From Oxalobacteraceae bacterium (lineage in GTDB: Bacteria > Pseudomonadota > Gammaproteobacteria > Burkholderiales > Burkholderiaceae_D), in assembly GCA_003537575.1 (NCBI GenBank), contig DPRS01000047.1, positions 190,782 through 206,287 on the forward strand: a DNA stretch of 15,506 bases. Reading direction: 5' to 3'. Positions 8,301 to 14,615 of this stretch are shown here, piece by piece. Below the pieces are notes generated by a model, which did not search any database, was not told where the DNA came from, and saw nothing but the letters and a program-made list of their open reading frames with translations. Every line of letters starts with the position of its first letter. The first letter of the stretch is position 1. The position numbers and the translations under genes were made by a program.

Positions 8301-8660
8301 ACGCCTCGCAAGTGGCTCTGAGAGCTTGAGATCGAGTGAGCTACTGACCTCATCAATATCGCTCCCACTTGCAAGCCTAACCAATAGTTCACCCGCTTGA
8401 TCGCTACCAATGTAGAGCGTGACGCGAATGACTTGAGCGCGAAAGCTACCGACCATTTCAAATCTGTCGTCGCTAGGGGCACTCCATTCTTCCGAGACAA
8501 AACTATAAGGAAGGAGACGACCGTACACAAATCGGTTCTCTACTCCATCATCGTTTTTAATCTGGGCAATCCAAATTTGTAAAGCGCATGCTCGCTTAGA
8601 TTTGGCAAACAGTCTCGCAAACCTAACGTCCTCTATAAAGTCCCTTAACTCGGTTGTCAT
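5358..8660 (-). CDS. Large PLD-like protein, VPA1262-family candidate (putative defence protein)
   Basis: 1100 residues from the ATG at 8660; the ribosome site is weak (AAAAG). No signal or membrane segment is seen. The N-terminal ~400 residues (FVYGRLLPYSFVSEEW at 44-59) resemble, from memory, the VPA1262 family N-terminal domain. The centre looks like a phospholipase-D-type fold: IIFFDPYF (436-443), then FGVKAGALHDRYMLV (512-526) and GFNLSNSIQKANEKHPLLI (536-554). The usual HxK is HDR, as in several nuclease- or defence-linked PLD-like proteins, so catalysis is uncertain. Residues ~580-1100 look alpha-helical and match nothing I know. The gene is monocistronic and divergent from the Gabija-like operon, with AT-rich composition like its neighbours. 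A role in phage defence is suggested by location, not shown. Confidence 0.6.
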   Translation of the reverse strand: MTTELRDFIEDVRFARLFAKSKRACALQIWIAQIKNDDGVENRFVYGRLLPYSFVSEEWSAPSDDRFEMVGSFRAQVIRVTLYIGSDQAGELLVRLASGSDIDEVSSSLDLKLSEPLARRIGTFKLNGKFVYRPAALLLNRDAYDSRGLQSPHGSASAFSAAITAVTKEHLFTTTHGLDPEMARFLVKRMNAETGLDFADKDATRFGDLELLVFPTLDDHERELLDVSWVGGRKALVVKLNTMQLSGFSKFFVQAQITNDGERIFSSIMSVHKEGTDNIECRFELPECLWDIVDSAEVEIHGMREEDSVATLCCNWKIHHIREVTISGQVVGHSSAEVKLGWLDKVLKKDLLGSARVKAAQAVNYGDDGFFSTVGGRQVDAWVGANRKVSELLSVLHPSKSEARFFGRLSEGDGTERLQFVEWIKQQFAKYREHHIIFFDPYFEDAGIGLFVPNASDRGEYVVFTTVPPKEPVAQSHGSATDADLEPGRIENLLASCKQLQSLVQRIDLKIFGVKAGALHDRYMLVADRRGLPVTGFNLSNSIQKANEKHPLLITSIPMDVLQEVFKYTTQLILRASKGSHSDGEGIELIFDSKRQQQPTRKQLERLEFLGKEIAGTVLSTWTGDDSLRGLNGEELRDRLVELNFLEGERLRLPGTPGLNAYASILSTSNKSSQEQWEIVAEILAHTPYGDSSWNNACSQNSAIIDFLEGSLERAFLRISDVAPDTSFASVSPYLFQQDLEGFLRASYSHEHFHHRIKYHALMWADVYAIRMLWSAAPEKLVRLSERYALQLDKEAHHQDAIKLSLLSQVVGEVSLSIDFGITNEQRESLLQSANGLLKWMGLASLRALSKDLEGAQKAVDRLSLLDRQEVIRTLCWLLSGLATKSQDNECFGIVRSALYRTLPLKLTDNEAEFLIDSLRGHMRELGWSEPWLFGEVIAPLLEEGRITPDELCGIWMKELYSYFNEKLLTKTVNFKRSCEGRVTEIAAFLFSRSSYGAQGKEIDVLLKTLKKARTNVQQPLASTLNWNKWDCSLEVAMWIYGFCRHAKHHMKDPAQLPIRFFDVCQSSKAIAMVRPLNEWRYNGVERGALAAFIEETGEI

Positions 8661-8936
8661 CTTTTAATTTTTAGAAATGTATATAGATGCTAGACACCTT
8701 AAAACCACCCAGATATGAAGCTCTAAAGTAACAGCAAAATTTTCTTGTTAATCCAACGATGCATTGCATGGTGGACGAATAGCATATTTCATAGTTTTGG
8801 CACGCTCAGACTTTTAGCTCCGTTATACAAACTTGTTTCTCCCGTGCAAACCGGCTATGCTCCCTTTCATTGGTTGCTTTAAATGCAATAAGAATGCTAA
8901 ACGTGCAGTCTTTGGGCAATATTCAGGGCGCAAAAA
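8661..8936. promoter_or_regulatory. Divergent promoter region between the PLD-like gene and the Gabija-like operon
   Basis: 276 AT-rich bases with no ORF of interest. Both genes must start here. On the plus side TTGCTT (8874-8879) lies 17 bases before CTAAAC (8897-8902), a poor sigma70-like pair. On the minus side a TATATA-containing stretch lies near 8679-8684, shortly before the PLD-like start. No strong operator dyad was found. Confidence 0.35.
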
Positions 8937-10502
8937 ATGAAGACAATAAAAAAACTCGTGCTAAAAAACTTTAAGCGTTTTCGTGAGCTTGAACTTAATT
9001 TTGACAGTGAACTGAACATTCTTGTGGGTGGGAATGAGGCTGGTAAGAGCTCGGTGCTACAGGCACTCGACATCGTGATGAGCGCTAGCCGAAGTAAGGT
9101 CGAGGCGCTGGGGCTAGAAAACTTATTTAATCACGAATGCATTATCGAATACCTTGCCGGCGCGCGAGACGTTGCAGATCTACCCGAAATGTTCATTGAG
9201 GCCTACATGAGCGGGGTAGCGGATCCCGACTTTGACGGCCGTAATAACAGCAAAAATAGAGATGAAGTTGGCATCAAGCTTGTCTGCAAGCCAGTAGATA
9301 AATTTTCTGCACAAATCAAGGCCATTTTGAGCGAGGACCATGAAAGCTTCCCGTTTGAGTACTACACGATTCATTTCCAAACATTTACCGACGATCCAAT
9401 TATTCCCCACAAAAAACCTTTAAAGCATGTTTTGCTCGACAGTGCTCAGATCAATAATGAATACGCAACAAACGCTTACACAAGAGCTATGTATGCAGCA
9501 CATGCTAGTGTCGTAGAGCGCAATCTTCATGGTTTTGAATACCGTCGCGCAAAATCAAAATTTCGAGATGAGATCCTAAAGCCAATTAATGAAACGCTCG
9601 ATACTTATAAATTCGACGTCCGCACGAGTCCAAGGGCCAGTCTTGAAACGGATATCATTATCACTGAGGACGACATCCCAATCGACAGAAAAGGGAAAGG
9701 GCGGCAATGCTTCATAAAAACCGAGTTTGCCCTACGTGATCGTGAACAAACCCTAGATGTTTTACTGTTAGAGGAACCAGAAAATCATTTGAGTCCCGTG
9801 CATATGAAGAAGCTGATCGAGCGCATCCGCTCCTCTAAACAAAAGCAGCTCTTTATAGCAACGCATAGCAGCTTTATCGCGACACGGCTCAACCTCAAAA
9901 AGGTTTTAATCCTGAGCGAAGAAAAGCCAACTGAGCCAGCGGTCCTAAAGGATTTGAGGAAGGATACAGCAGAATTTTTCATGAAGGCACCCGACAACAA
10001 CATTCTAGAGCTTGTCCTCTGCAAGAAGGCTATGCTAGTTGAGGGAGATGCAGAGTTCATTCTGATAGATGCTCTTTATAAAAATGCGTTGCCTGGAGCC
10101 AGCACTGATGATGATGGTATTCATGTAATTTCTGTTGATGGAACAAGCTTTAAACGCTATTTGGAACTTGCGGAGCTTTTAGGAATACGCGTTGCAGCAA
10201 TTCGTGACAATGACCATGATTATCAAACGAACTGCGTTGAGAACTATAAAGATTACGTTTCCAAGTCCATTAAAATCTTTTCTGATGAAGACAATTCCAG
10301 GCATACATTTGAAATATGCCTATATCAGGACAACAAACAGATCTGTGATCATGAGTTCTTAGGCGGAAGGGCAAAGCTAACCGTGCAAGAATTCATGATT
10401 AAGAATAAGACGGATGCCGCGTTCCAGTTACTGGAAAAACATGGTGGCAAGCTCACTCCTCCCGCCTATATCAAGAGGGCAGTCGAATGGATAAGAGCGT
10501 AA
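8937..10502 (+). CDS. gajA: OLD-family ATPase/TOPRIM endonuclease, Gabija GajA-like
   Basis: 521 residues from the ATG at 8937. An ABC-type ATPase core has LKNFKRFRELEL at the N-terminus, Walker A GGNEAGKS (31-38), a signature-like GKGRQ (253-257), Walker B with D-loop LLLEEPENHLSP (276-287) and the H-loop ATHSS (308-312). A TOPRIM domain follows: LVEGDAEF (367-374, Glu369 and Glu373), SVDG (399-402) and the acidic pair in RDNDHD (423-428, Asp424/Asp426). The ending PPAYIKRAVEWI is familiar from GajA. OLD proteins nick or cut DNA; in Gabija, GajA is held inactive by nucleotides and released when they fall during phage infection. It overlaps the helicase gene by 16 bases, the class 2 OLD arrangement. 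At 521 residues it is slightly shorter than the ~580-residue B. cereus GajA. All catalytic acids are present. Confidence 0.85.
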   Translation: MKTIKKLVLKNFKRFRELELNFDSELNILVGGNEAGKSSVLQALDIVMSASRSKVEALGLENLFNHECIIEYLAGARDVADLPEMFIEAYMSGVADPDFDGRNNSKNRDEVGIKLVCKPVDKFSAQIKAILSEDHESFPFEYYTIHFQTFTDDPIIPHKKPLKHVLLDSAQINNEYATNAYTRAMYAAHASVVERNLHGFEYRRAKSKFRDEILKPINETLDTYKFDVRTSPRASLETDIIITEDDIPIDRKGKGRQCFIKTEFALRDREQTLDVLLLEEPENHLSPVHMKKLIERIRSSKQKQLFIATHSSFIATRLNLKKVLILSEEKPTEPAVLKDLRKDTAEFFMKAPDNNILELVLCKKAMLVEGDAEFILIDALYKNALPGASTDDDGIHVISVDGTSFKRYLELAELLGIRVAAIRDNDHDYQTNCVENYKDYVSKSIKIFSDEDNSRHTFEICLYQDNKQICDHEFLGGRAKLTVQEFMIKNKTDAAFQLLEKHGGKLTPPAYIKRAVEWIRA

Positions 10503-11518
10503 TTTTCGCGGTTGCTGGATCGGGTAAAACGACAAAGATTGTTCTGAAATTGGACGAGAGGCGTCGCCATCTTCTCATCACCTATACAGAGGCCAATAGG
10601 GATAATCTACGCCGAAAAATCATAGAGCGCTTTGGTTACTTCCCAGAGAACATCACACTCTATACCTACTTCAAATTTCTCCATGGATTTTGCTACCGTC
10701 CATTTTTGCGCTCAAAGAAAGACACAAAGGGAATAACGTTTAAACTGCCACCACTTTTTCCTCGGTATCCTTCGACAAACGATCGCAGGTTTATCTCTCC
10801 TAGTCGAAGACTGTATTCCAATAGGCTAGCGAAGTTTCTTGAACAAACTGAAACGGTACCATTAGCCATTGCACGAATCGAGAAGTACTTTGACGCATTT
10901 TACGTTGATGAGGTCCAGGACTTTGCGGGTCATGATTTCAATCTACTCCTGAAACTAGCTGCAGCGAAGGTGGAATGCTTATTCGTTGGTGATTTTTACC
11001 AACACACTTACGACACGAGCCGCGACGGAAATGTAAATGCCCGACTATATGACGACTATGCTTCATATCAAAAGAAGTTCAAAAACGCAGGTGTGCGAGT
11101 AGATTGTGAAAGCCTGAAAGTAAGTAGAAGGTGCAGCAAGAGCGTTTGCGATTTTATTACCGAGAAAATTGGCGTCGCGATTGAGTCAGATGGAGAGCGC
11201 ATCTCAGATGTCAGATTTGAGGATGATCCTGCTGTTGTGCAGGCCCTTTATGAGGATTCTTCCTTAGTAAAGCTGTTCTTGAAGGAGCATCACAAGTATT
11301 CTTGCCACTCGCAGAATTGGGGAGCATCCAAGGGAGTTGATCATTACCAAGACGTATGTGTTGTTCTGAACCCAGCAAATATTCAAGCTTGGAGGAAGGG
11401 TAGCTTCAGGGATATTAATGCGGAAACGAAAAACAAACTCTATGTAGCCTGTTCACGTGCGCGAGGAAATTTGACATTTGTCCCGGAAAATCTCCTAAAA
11501 ATTTACAAGATGGATTGA
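10487..11518 (+). CDS. gajB: Compact UvrD/Rep-like SF1 helicase, Gabija GajB-like
   Basis: 343 residues; the ATG at 10487 lies inside the end of the nuclease gene, seven bases after GAGGG. SF1A motifs appear in order: Walker A AGSGKTT (10-16), Ia-like ITYTEANRDNLRRKI (31-45), DEVQD (141-145), III GDFYQ (168-172), IV-like KVSRRCSK (211-218), V-like SKGVDHYQDVCVVL (281-294) and VI YVACSRAR (319-326). It is much shorter than UvrD (~720) and than B. cereus GajB (494): Walker A begins ten residues from the start, leaving no Q motif, and inserts 1B/2B must be minimal. In Gabija, GajB senses DNA ends and hydrolyses (d)NTPs, relieving the inhibition of GajA. A full unwinding activity is doubtful with so little 1B/2B. 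The operon context makes the call good. Confidence 0.82.
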   Translation: MDKSVIFAVAGSGKTTKIVLKLDERRRHLLITYTEANRDNLRRKIIERFGYFPENITLYTYFKFLHGFCYRPFLRSKKDTKGITFKLPPLFPRYPSTNDRRFISPSRRLYSNRLAKFLEQTETVPLAIARIEKYFDAFYVDEVQDFAGHDFNLLLKLAAAKVECLFVGDFYQHTYDTSRDGNVNARLYDDYASYQKKFKNAGVRVDCESLKVSRRCSKSVCDFITEKIGVAIESDGERISDVRFEDDPAVVQALYEDSSLVKLFLKEHHKYSCHSQNWGASKGVDHYQDVCVVLNPANIQAWRKGSFRDINAETKNKLYVACSRARGNLTFVPENLLKIYKMD

Positions 11519-11887
11519 GCGGTTATCTATGCAATAGTGCTCATCTGCTCAAGGACTTTCCTCGGATGCAGCTCGGATATGAGCTTTAGCTGCTAGAAGG
11601 CCTCACCAGACCCGACGAGGCAAACGATGAGAGCTAACAGGTAGGGTATGCCATACCACGCAATGCGGCTGCGTGCCCGTCAGCTACAACGCTAATCGTC
11701 CGCTTTCTGTCGGGACTCGACCTTTTGACTTTCTGCTATCGGACAAAAACGGAAGATCAGCACTTTTTTTGAAACGACCGCTTCAGACTGCTTGCGGTCA
11801 GTCGCTAATTGCCGCTGCCTCGGTGGCATCTAGCTGAGAGCCGCCGTCTCCGAGAGGCTGCGTCCGCTCATCCAATGCAATTCAAAG
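11519..11887. other. Convergent intergenic spacer with degenerate palindromic elements
   Basis: 369 bases between the stops of the helicase gene (+) and SIR2 gene (-), with no credible ORF. It contains GACCGC...GCGGTC (11776-11781 and 11794-11799), next to a run of seven T at 11764-11770, which could end the operon transcribed on the minus strand only weakly. A series of related CCGCTTTCTGTCGG / CTTTCTGCTATCGGAC / GACCGCTTCAGACTGC segments (about 11699-11803) looks like several diverged copies of one intergenic repeat. Its composition is intermediate between the two flanking systems, suggesting that they arrived separately. Confidence 0.4.
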
Positions 11888-12682
11888 TCAGGTAACCAAA
11901 CCCTGAAGGAAATCCGTGAGCGCCTTCTTCGGGTCGTCCTCATCCGAAACGATCATCTCGATTCCCCAATGGCTCAAGACTTCTTGGGCCACGGGGTTGG
12001 GACGATTCGTAAAGACATAGGACTTCGGCCTTGCCGACGCAAGTGTAGAACGTCCCCACATCTCAGTCAGGCGATAAAACAGGAGGCGAATGTTGAGATC
12101 ATTCAGGCTGTAGCCGATAAAGAGAACCGAGCTGCCCAGCACGTCATTGCGGAGCTTGATGTCCAGTGGTGTATCGAAGTCCAACCGCTGGAAATAGCTG
12201 GTCTCGTCAAGGACAATCGATTCGTCTGCATCGAAGTCACCATGGAACTTAATGATCTGCCGGCAACCATCGGTGGTGGAGACAAGATCGGCCACACTGG
12301 CGATCTTGTCGTACTTCACACCAAATGCATCGTGGGCGTACTCCAGCCATCGGTCGTAGTTGGTAGTGTAGATCCGGGAAAAATTACCCTGTGTAATCAG
12401 CCGATGAATGTCAGACTTGGAGATGTCAGTTGTTGACTTATGCCATTCACGGTCCATCCAGCTTCGCAATGGCCCGAGCCCGCCCTTCTTCTTCTTGTAA
12501 AACTCTGCAAGGGCCAAGTGAGTACCGTAGGTAGAGAAGATCTTTGGGTCATAGCCAAGCTCTTTCGCGATGTGCGAGATCAAAGCGCCCCAACTCGGCA
12601 GGCCAAGGTTGGCAGACACTCCAGCGCCTACAAACAACATTAGCTTGCCGGTGCGATGCGCATCAAGCAGTTCATCTTTCAT
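11888..12682 (-). CDS. komC: SIR2-domain NADase effector, Kongming KomC-like
   Basis: 264 residues from the ATG at 12682, whose first bases overlap the HAM1 stop (ATGA); AAAGG lies just upstream. It is a stand-alone SIR2 domain: FVGAGVSANLGLPSW (17-31) is the NAD-binding loop, YTTNYD (105-110) holds the expected Asn108 and Asp110, and KFHGD (145-149) supplies the catalytic His147. GYSLND (190-195) is the late SIR2 motif of bacterial defence NADases such as ThsA and DSR proteins. There is no SLOG, TPR or STAND sensor, so activation must come from a partner. As the last gene of the deaminase-HAM1-SIR2 operon, it is expected to form a complex with the HAM1 protein and destroy NAD+ when that protein binds dITP. 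Fold and active site are certain; role is from the operon match. Confidence 0.85.
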   Translation of the reverse strand: MKDELLDAHRTGKLMLFVGAGVSANLGLPSWGALISHIAKELGYDPKIFSTYGTHLALAEFYKKKKGGLGPLRSWMDREWHKSTTDISKSDIHRLITQGNFSRIYTTNYDRWLEYAHDAFGVKYDKIASVADLVSTTDGCRQIIKFHGDFDADESIVLDETSYFQRLDFDTPLDIKLRNDVLGSSVLFIGYSLNDLNIRLLFYRLTEMWGRSTLASARPKSYVFTNRPNPVAQEVLSHWGIEMIVSDEDDPKKALTDFLQGLVT

Positions 12683-13239
12683 TTTGTGCCTTTCTTAGAT
12701 TTGAGGTGAGCTGCAAACAGGTCAAGTGCTCTGCGGCGCATGGAGATGTCGTCCTTCGTTGCCCCCATCTCAGCGAATGTCTGAGTGCTGCCATCGGGGA
12801 CAAAGACACAGTCCCATTGGAAATGAGTCGGACCGGCAGGTTTGCGGGGTACAGTCCCATCGATCGCCCCCTCGAACATATGGATTTCACGCCCATCGCA
12901 GTACCCAAGGATCGTCTTGGCAATAACCTTGGCGTCACCAAGGCCTGCAACGAGGTCAGCAAAGCGATCCGCCCCAAGCCTGTCCCAGAAAATCTGTGTC
13001 AAACCCGCCGGAAGTCCGTTGAGGCCGCTCAAGTACAAACCTGTGTGCTCGACGAACAACGGACGCCCGATGGCCTCAAACGCCTTGGTCAGCTTGTCTC
13101 GCACTAAGCTCTCGACGTCTTCGGTCTGGAGCTCCTCGATTTTTTTCGATACCGGCACGATGTCTACTCCTACGGGGGCGAGGATCCGCTGCACCTCAGA
13201 GATCTTGTGCTCGTTGCCTGACATGAATCGGATTTTCAA
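12679..13239 (-). CDS. komB: HAM1/ITPase-fold nucleotide sensor, Kongming KomB-like
   Basis: 186 residues from the TTG at 13239, overlapping the deaminase stop by four bases (TTGA), with AAAGGA five bases upstream. The HAM1/RdgB/ITPA fold is clear: FMSGNEHKISEVQ (5-17), FVEHTGLYLSGLNGLPAG (62-79) and HFQWDCVFVPDG (139-150) followed by QTFAEM, the purine-binding face. Two substitutions stand out. The acidic pair of active enzymes (EDT in human ITPA, DDSG in RdgB) is EHT here, with His65 in place of the catalytic Asp, and the SHR motif is SMR (166-168). This suggests ligand binding without efficient hydrolysis, as expected for a dITP sensor. It likely partners with the SIR2 protein. An ordinary housekeeping ITPase would keep the Asp and would not sit in this operon. 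Confidence 0.85.
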   Translation of the reverse strand: MKIRFMSGNEHKISEVQRILAPVGVDIVPVSKKIEELQTEDVESLVRDKLTKAFEAIGRPLFVEHTGLYLSGLNGLPAGLTQIFWDRLGADRFADLVAGLGDAKVIAKTILGYCDGREIHMFEGAIDGTVPRKPAGPTHFQWDCVFVPDGSTQTFAEMGATKDDISMRRRALDLFAAHLKSKKGTK

Positions 13240-14282
13240 TTTAGTCCTTTCATAAATGAGTAGCGCTTGGCTATTTCGTATTGCTGCCGCATGTCACTGA
13301 TCGACAGGCCCTCGGCCATCGCGACGGCTTGGTCGTCCGAGAGGCCACGTTCGTGAATTCCGGGGTTATCCGAGCAAATGACAAACGGAACGCCATATCG
13401 CCGGAACTGTTGAAGCGGGTGAGCCTCGTTCGCAGGAACTGCGCCAGTGAGCCGATTGCTGATTGGACACACCTCAACGCAGACACCTCTAGCGGAAAGA
13501 AGCTCCAGCAGCTCTGGATCCTTACCAGCCGCTGTTCCATGGCCAATGCGATCTGCGGCGAACAGCTCCACGGCGGCCCGGACATTCTCCACGCGGCCTG
13601 TTTCACCTGCATGAATCGTGATCCCTAGCCCGAACCTGTCTTTAGCCTCCCGAAAGAGTGAGGGCAATTCCGTTGGATACGCCATTTCTTCATCTCCAGC
13701 TAGGTCGAGCCCAATCACATCCTTCGGCGCACCAAGGTCTTGGTAGGCCTGCAAGAGGGTAGATAGGCTGACTGCACTGTAGTCGCCACGCGTAACCGTG
13801 AGAATCAGGCCCCGACGGATGCCGTGGCGCTGTGCAGCCTCCCCGGTTGATTCGATCAGGCGCTCGAGTGCCTGTGCTGGTGAGCACTTCTGGAGCGCCG
13901 CGAGGTACAGAACGCTGCTTCGGAGTTCGACGAAGCGTACGTTGTTTTCCGCCAAGCCTGCAACGACCGCAAGGGTGAGGCGATCAAGGTTCTCGCGCTT
14001 CCTTGGAAAGAGTCGTAAAACTTGCCAAGGCGTCAGGTATTCGGCCAGCGACTGGCAGGGCGTTGCCCGAACTAAGTCTCGCTCGAACTGGAAGGCAGCT
14101 GGCAATACGGTCGTTTCGTCCGCCAGTATTTCTCGAATCTTCGACGCTGGAATCGCGCCGTTCATGTGCACATGAAGTTCACCCCGGTTAGGGACATTTG
14201 CCCACTTCCCTTTTTCGCTTGCCTTCTCGGCGAGTTCTACATCGTCCAGAATCCCTGGCAGATCAAGTTGCTGTTGATCCAA
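13236..14282 (-). CDS. komA: Adenosine-deaminase-fold enzyme, Kongming KomA-like
   Basis: 348 residues from the TTG at 14282, with AGGGA eight bases upstream; no alternative start lies before the first motif. It is a zinc-dependent purine deaminase of the ADA/AMP-deaminase superfamily: ELHVHMNGAI (35-44, zinc ligands His37 and His39), IHAGET (223-228, His224 and catalytic Glu227), DRIGHGT (244-250, His248) and CSDNP (303-307, zinc ligand Asp305). Classical ADA has HxHLDG and DD; here these are HMNG and DN. The Asn at position 41 is shared with ADAL/MAPDA enzymes that act on nucleoside 5'-monophosphates, fitting a dAMP-to-dIMP deaminase. In Kongming the phage's own nucleotide kinase then makes dITP, which is sensed by KomB-KomC. 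It is the first gene of the operon. RADAR's RdrB is a different, much larger deaminase. Confidence 0.85.
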   Translation of the reverse strand: MDQQQLDLPGILDDVELAEKASEKGKWANVPNRGELHVHMNGAIPASKIREILADETTVLPAAFQFERDLVRATPCQSLAEYLTPWQVLRLFPRKRENLDRLTLAVVAGLAENNVRFVELRSSVLYLAALQKCSPAQALERLIESTGEAAQRHGIRRGLILTVTRGDYSAVSLSTLLQAYQDLGAPKDVIGLDLAGDEEMAYPTELPSLFREAKDRFGLGITIHAGETGRVENVRAAVELFAADRIGHGTAAGKDPELLELLSARGVCVEVCPISNRLTGAVPANEAHPLQQFRRYGVPFVICSDNPGIHERGLSDDQAVAMAEGLSISDMRQQYEIAKRYSFMKGLN

Positions 14283-14410
14283 TCTTCTTTTCCCTGTCTA
14301 TTTATTGAGCATCCTGCTATAGGTGGGCTTGCTTTGCAGTCACATGTCTACTACGGCCCCCTCTGGACCCATCTCGCTTACCCCCTAGATAACAAAGCCG
14401 CGTTTTTATT

Positions 14411-14447
14411 AAAAAAGGTCTAGCTTCATAAAGAAGCTAGACCTTTT
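14411..14447 (-). terminator. Strong intrinsic terminator between gyrB and the defence operon
   Basis: Perfect 15-bp inverted repeat AAAAGGTCTAGCTTC (14413-14427) and its reverse complement (14433-14447) around a 5-base loop. Read on the minus strand, the stem is followed by six T, so it would stop transcription leaving gyrB before it enters the deaminase operon. On the plus strand it is followed by only four T. The operon therefore needs its own promoter in the ~130 bases between. Confidence 0.85.
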
Positions 14448-14496
14448 GTATATGGACTTTTGAATAAGGGAATAGCAGCAACTACGTTGTTTTGGG

Positions 14497-14527
14497 TCAA
14501 GTAAGTGCGTTGGAAGCACTTACTTGA
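14497..14527. repeat. Perfect 12-bp inverted repeat (hairpin)
   Basis: TCAAGTAAGTGC (14497-14508) and GCACTTACTTGA (14516-14527) flank a 7-base loop. No T-tract follows on either strand, so it is not a standard terminator. It might be a protein site, an RNA 3'-end stabiliser for gyrB, or part of a mobile-element end. Confidence 0.7.
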
Positions 14528-14538
14528 TTACATTACGT

Positions 14539-14599
14539 GTGGCATTAATTCCGGTTTTCCAGTGTCACGGTTTTGCATTTAGTGGCACTAACTCTGGTT
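14539..14599. repeat. Imperfect direct repeats resembling an insertion-sequence end
   Basis: GTGGCATTAATTCCGGTT (14539-14556) and GTGGCACTAACTCTGGTT (14582-14599) match at 15 of 18 positions, offset 43 bases, with a partial third copy (GTGTCACGGTT) between. Tandem subterminal repeats of this kind occur at IS21-family ends. No transposase is present in the window, so this would be a solo end or relic lying 16 bases from the gyrB stop. Confidence 0.35.
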
Positions 14600-14615
14600 G
14601 CGTACACTTACAAAA

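Larger units (their letters stand above)
14283..14615. other. Spacer between gyrB and the Kongming operon
   Basis: 333 bases without a gene. It must carry the operon's promoter in 14283-14410, but no strong sigma70 pair is visible; a CCTATAGGAT stretch on the minus strand is the best -10. Toward gyrB it holds a strong terminator, a second long hairpin and transposon-end-like repeats, each listed separately. Confidence 0.55.

Noticed and set aside
8937..10502. PARIS or retron-associated OLD nuclease
   Set aside because: No DUF4435 partner and no reverse transcriptase; the overlapping UvrD-like gene indicates the Gabija class.
11888..12682. Thoeris or SIR2-pAgo system
   Set aside because: No TIR-domain or Argonaute gene lies nearby and the SIR2 protein lacks the SLOG domain of ThsA.
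12544..13107. 187-codon plus-strand frame opposite the HAM1 gene
   Set aside because: Antisense to a gene with clear HAM1 motifs and overlapped operon neighbours.
13236..14282. RADAR-type deaminase system
   Set aside because: No RdrA ATPase is present and the deaminase is small (348 residues) with HAM1 and SIR2 partners, which fits Kongming instead.
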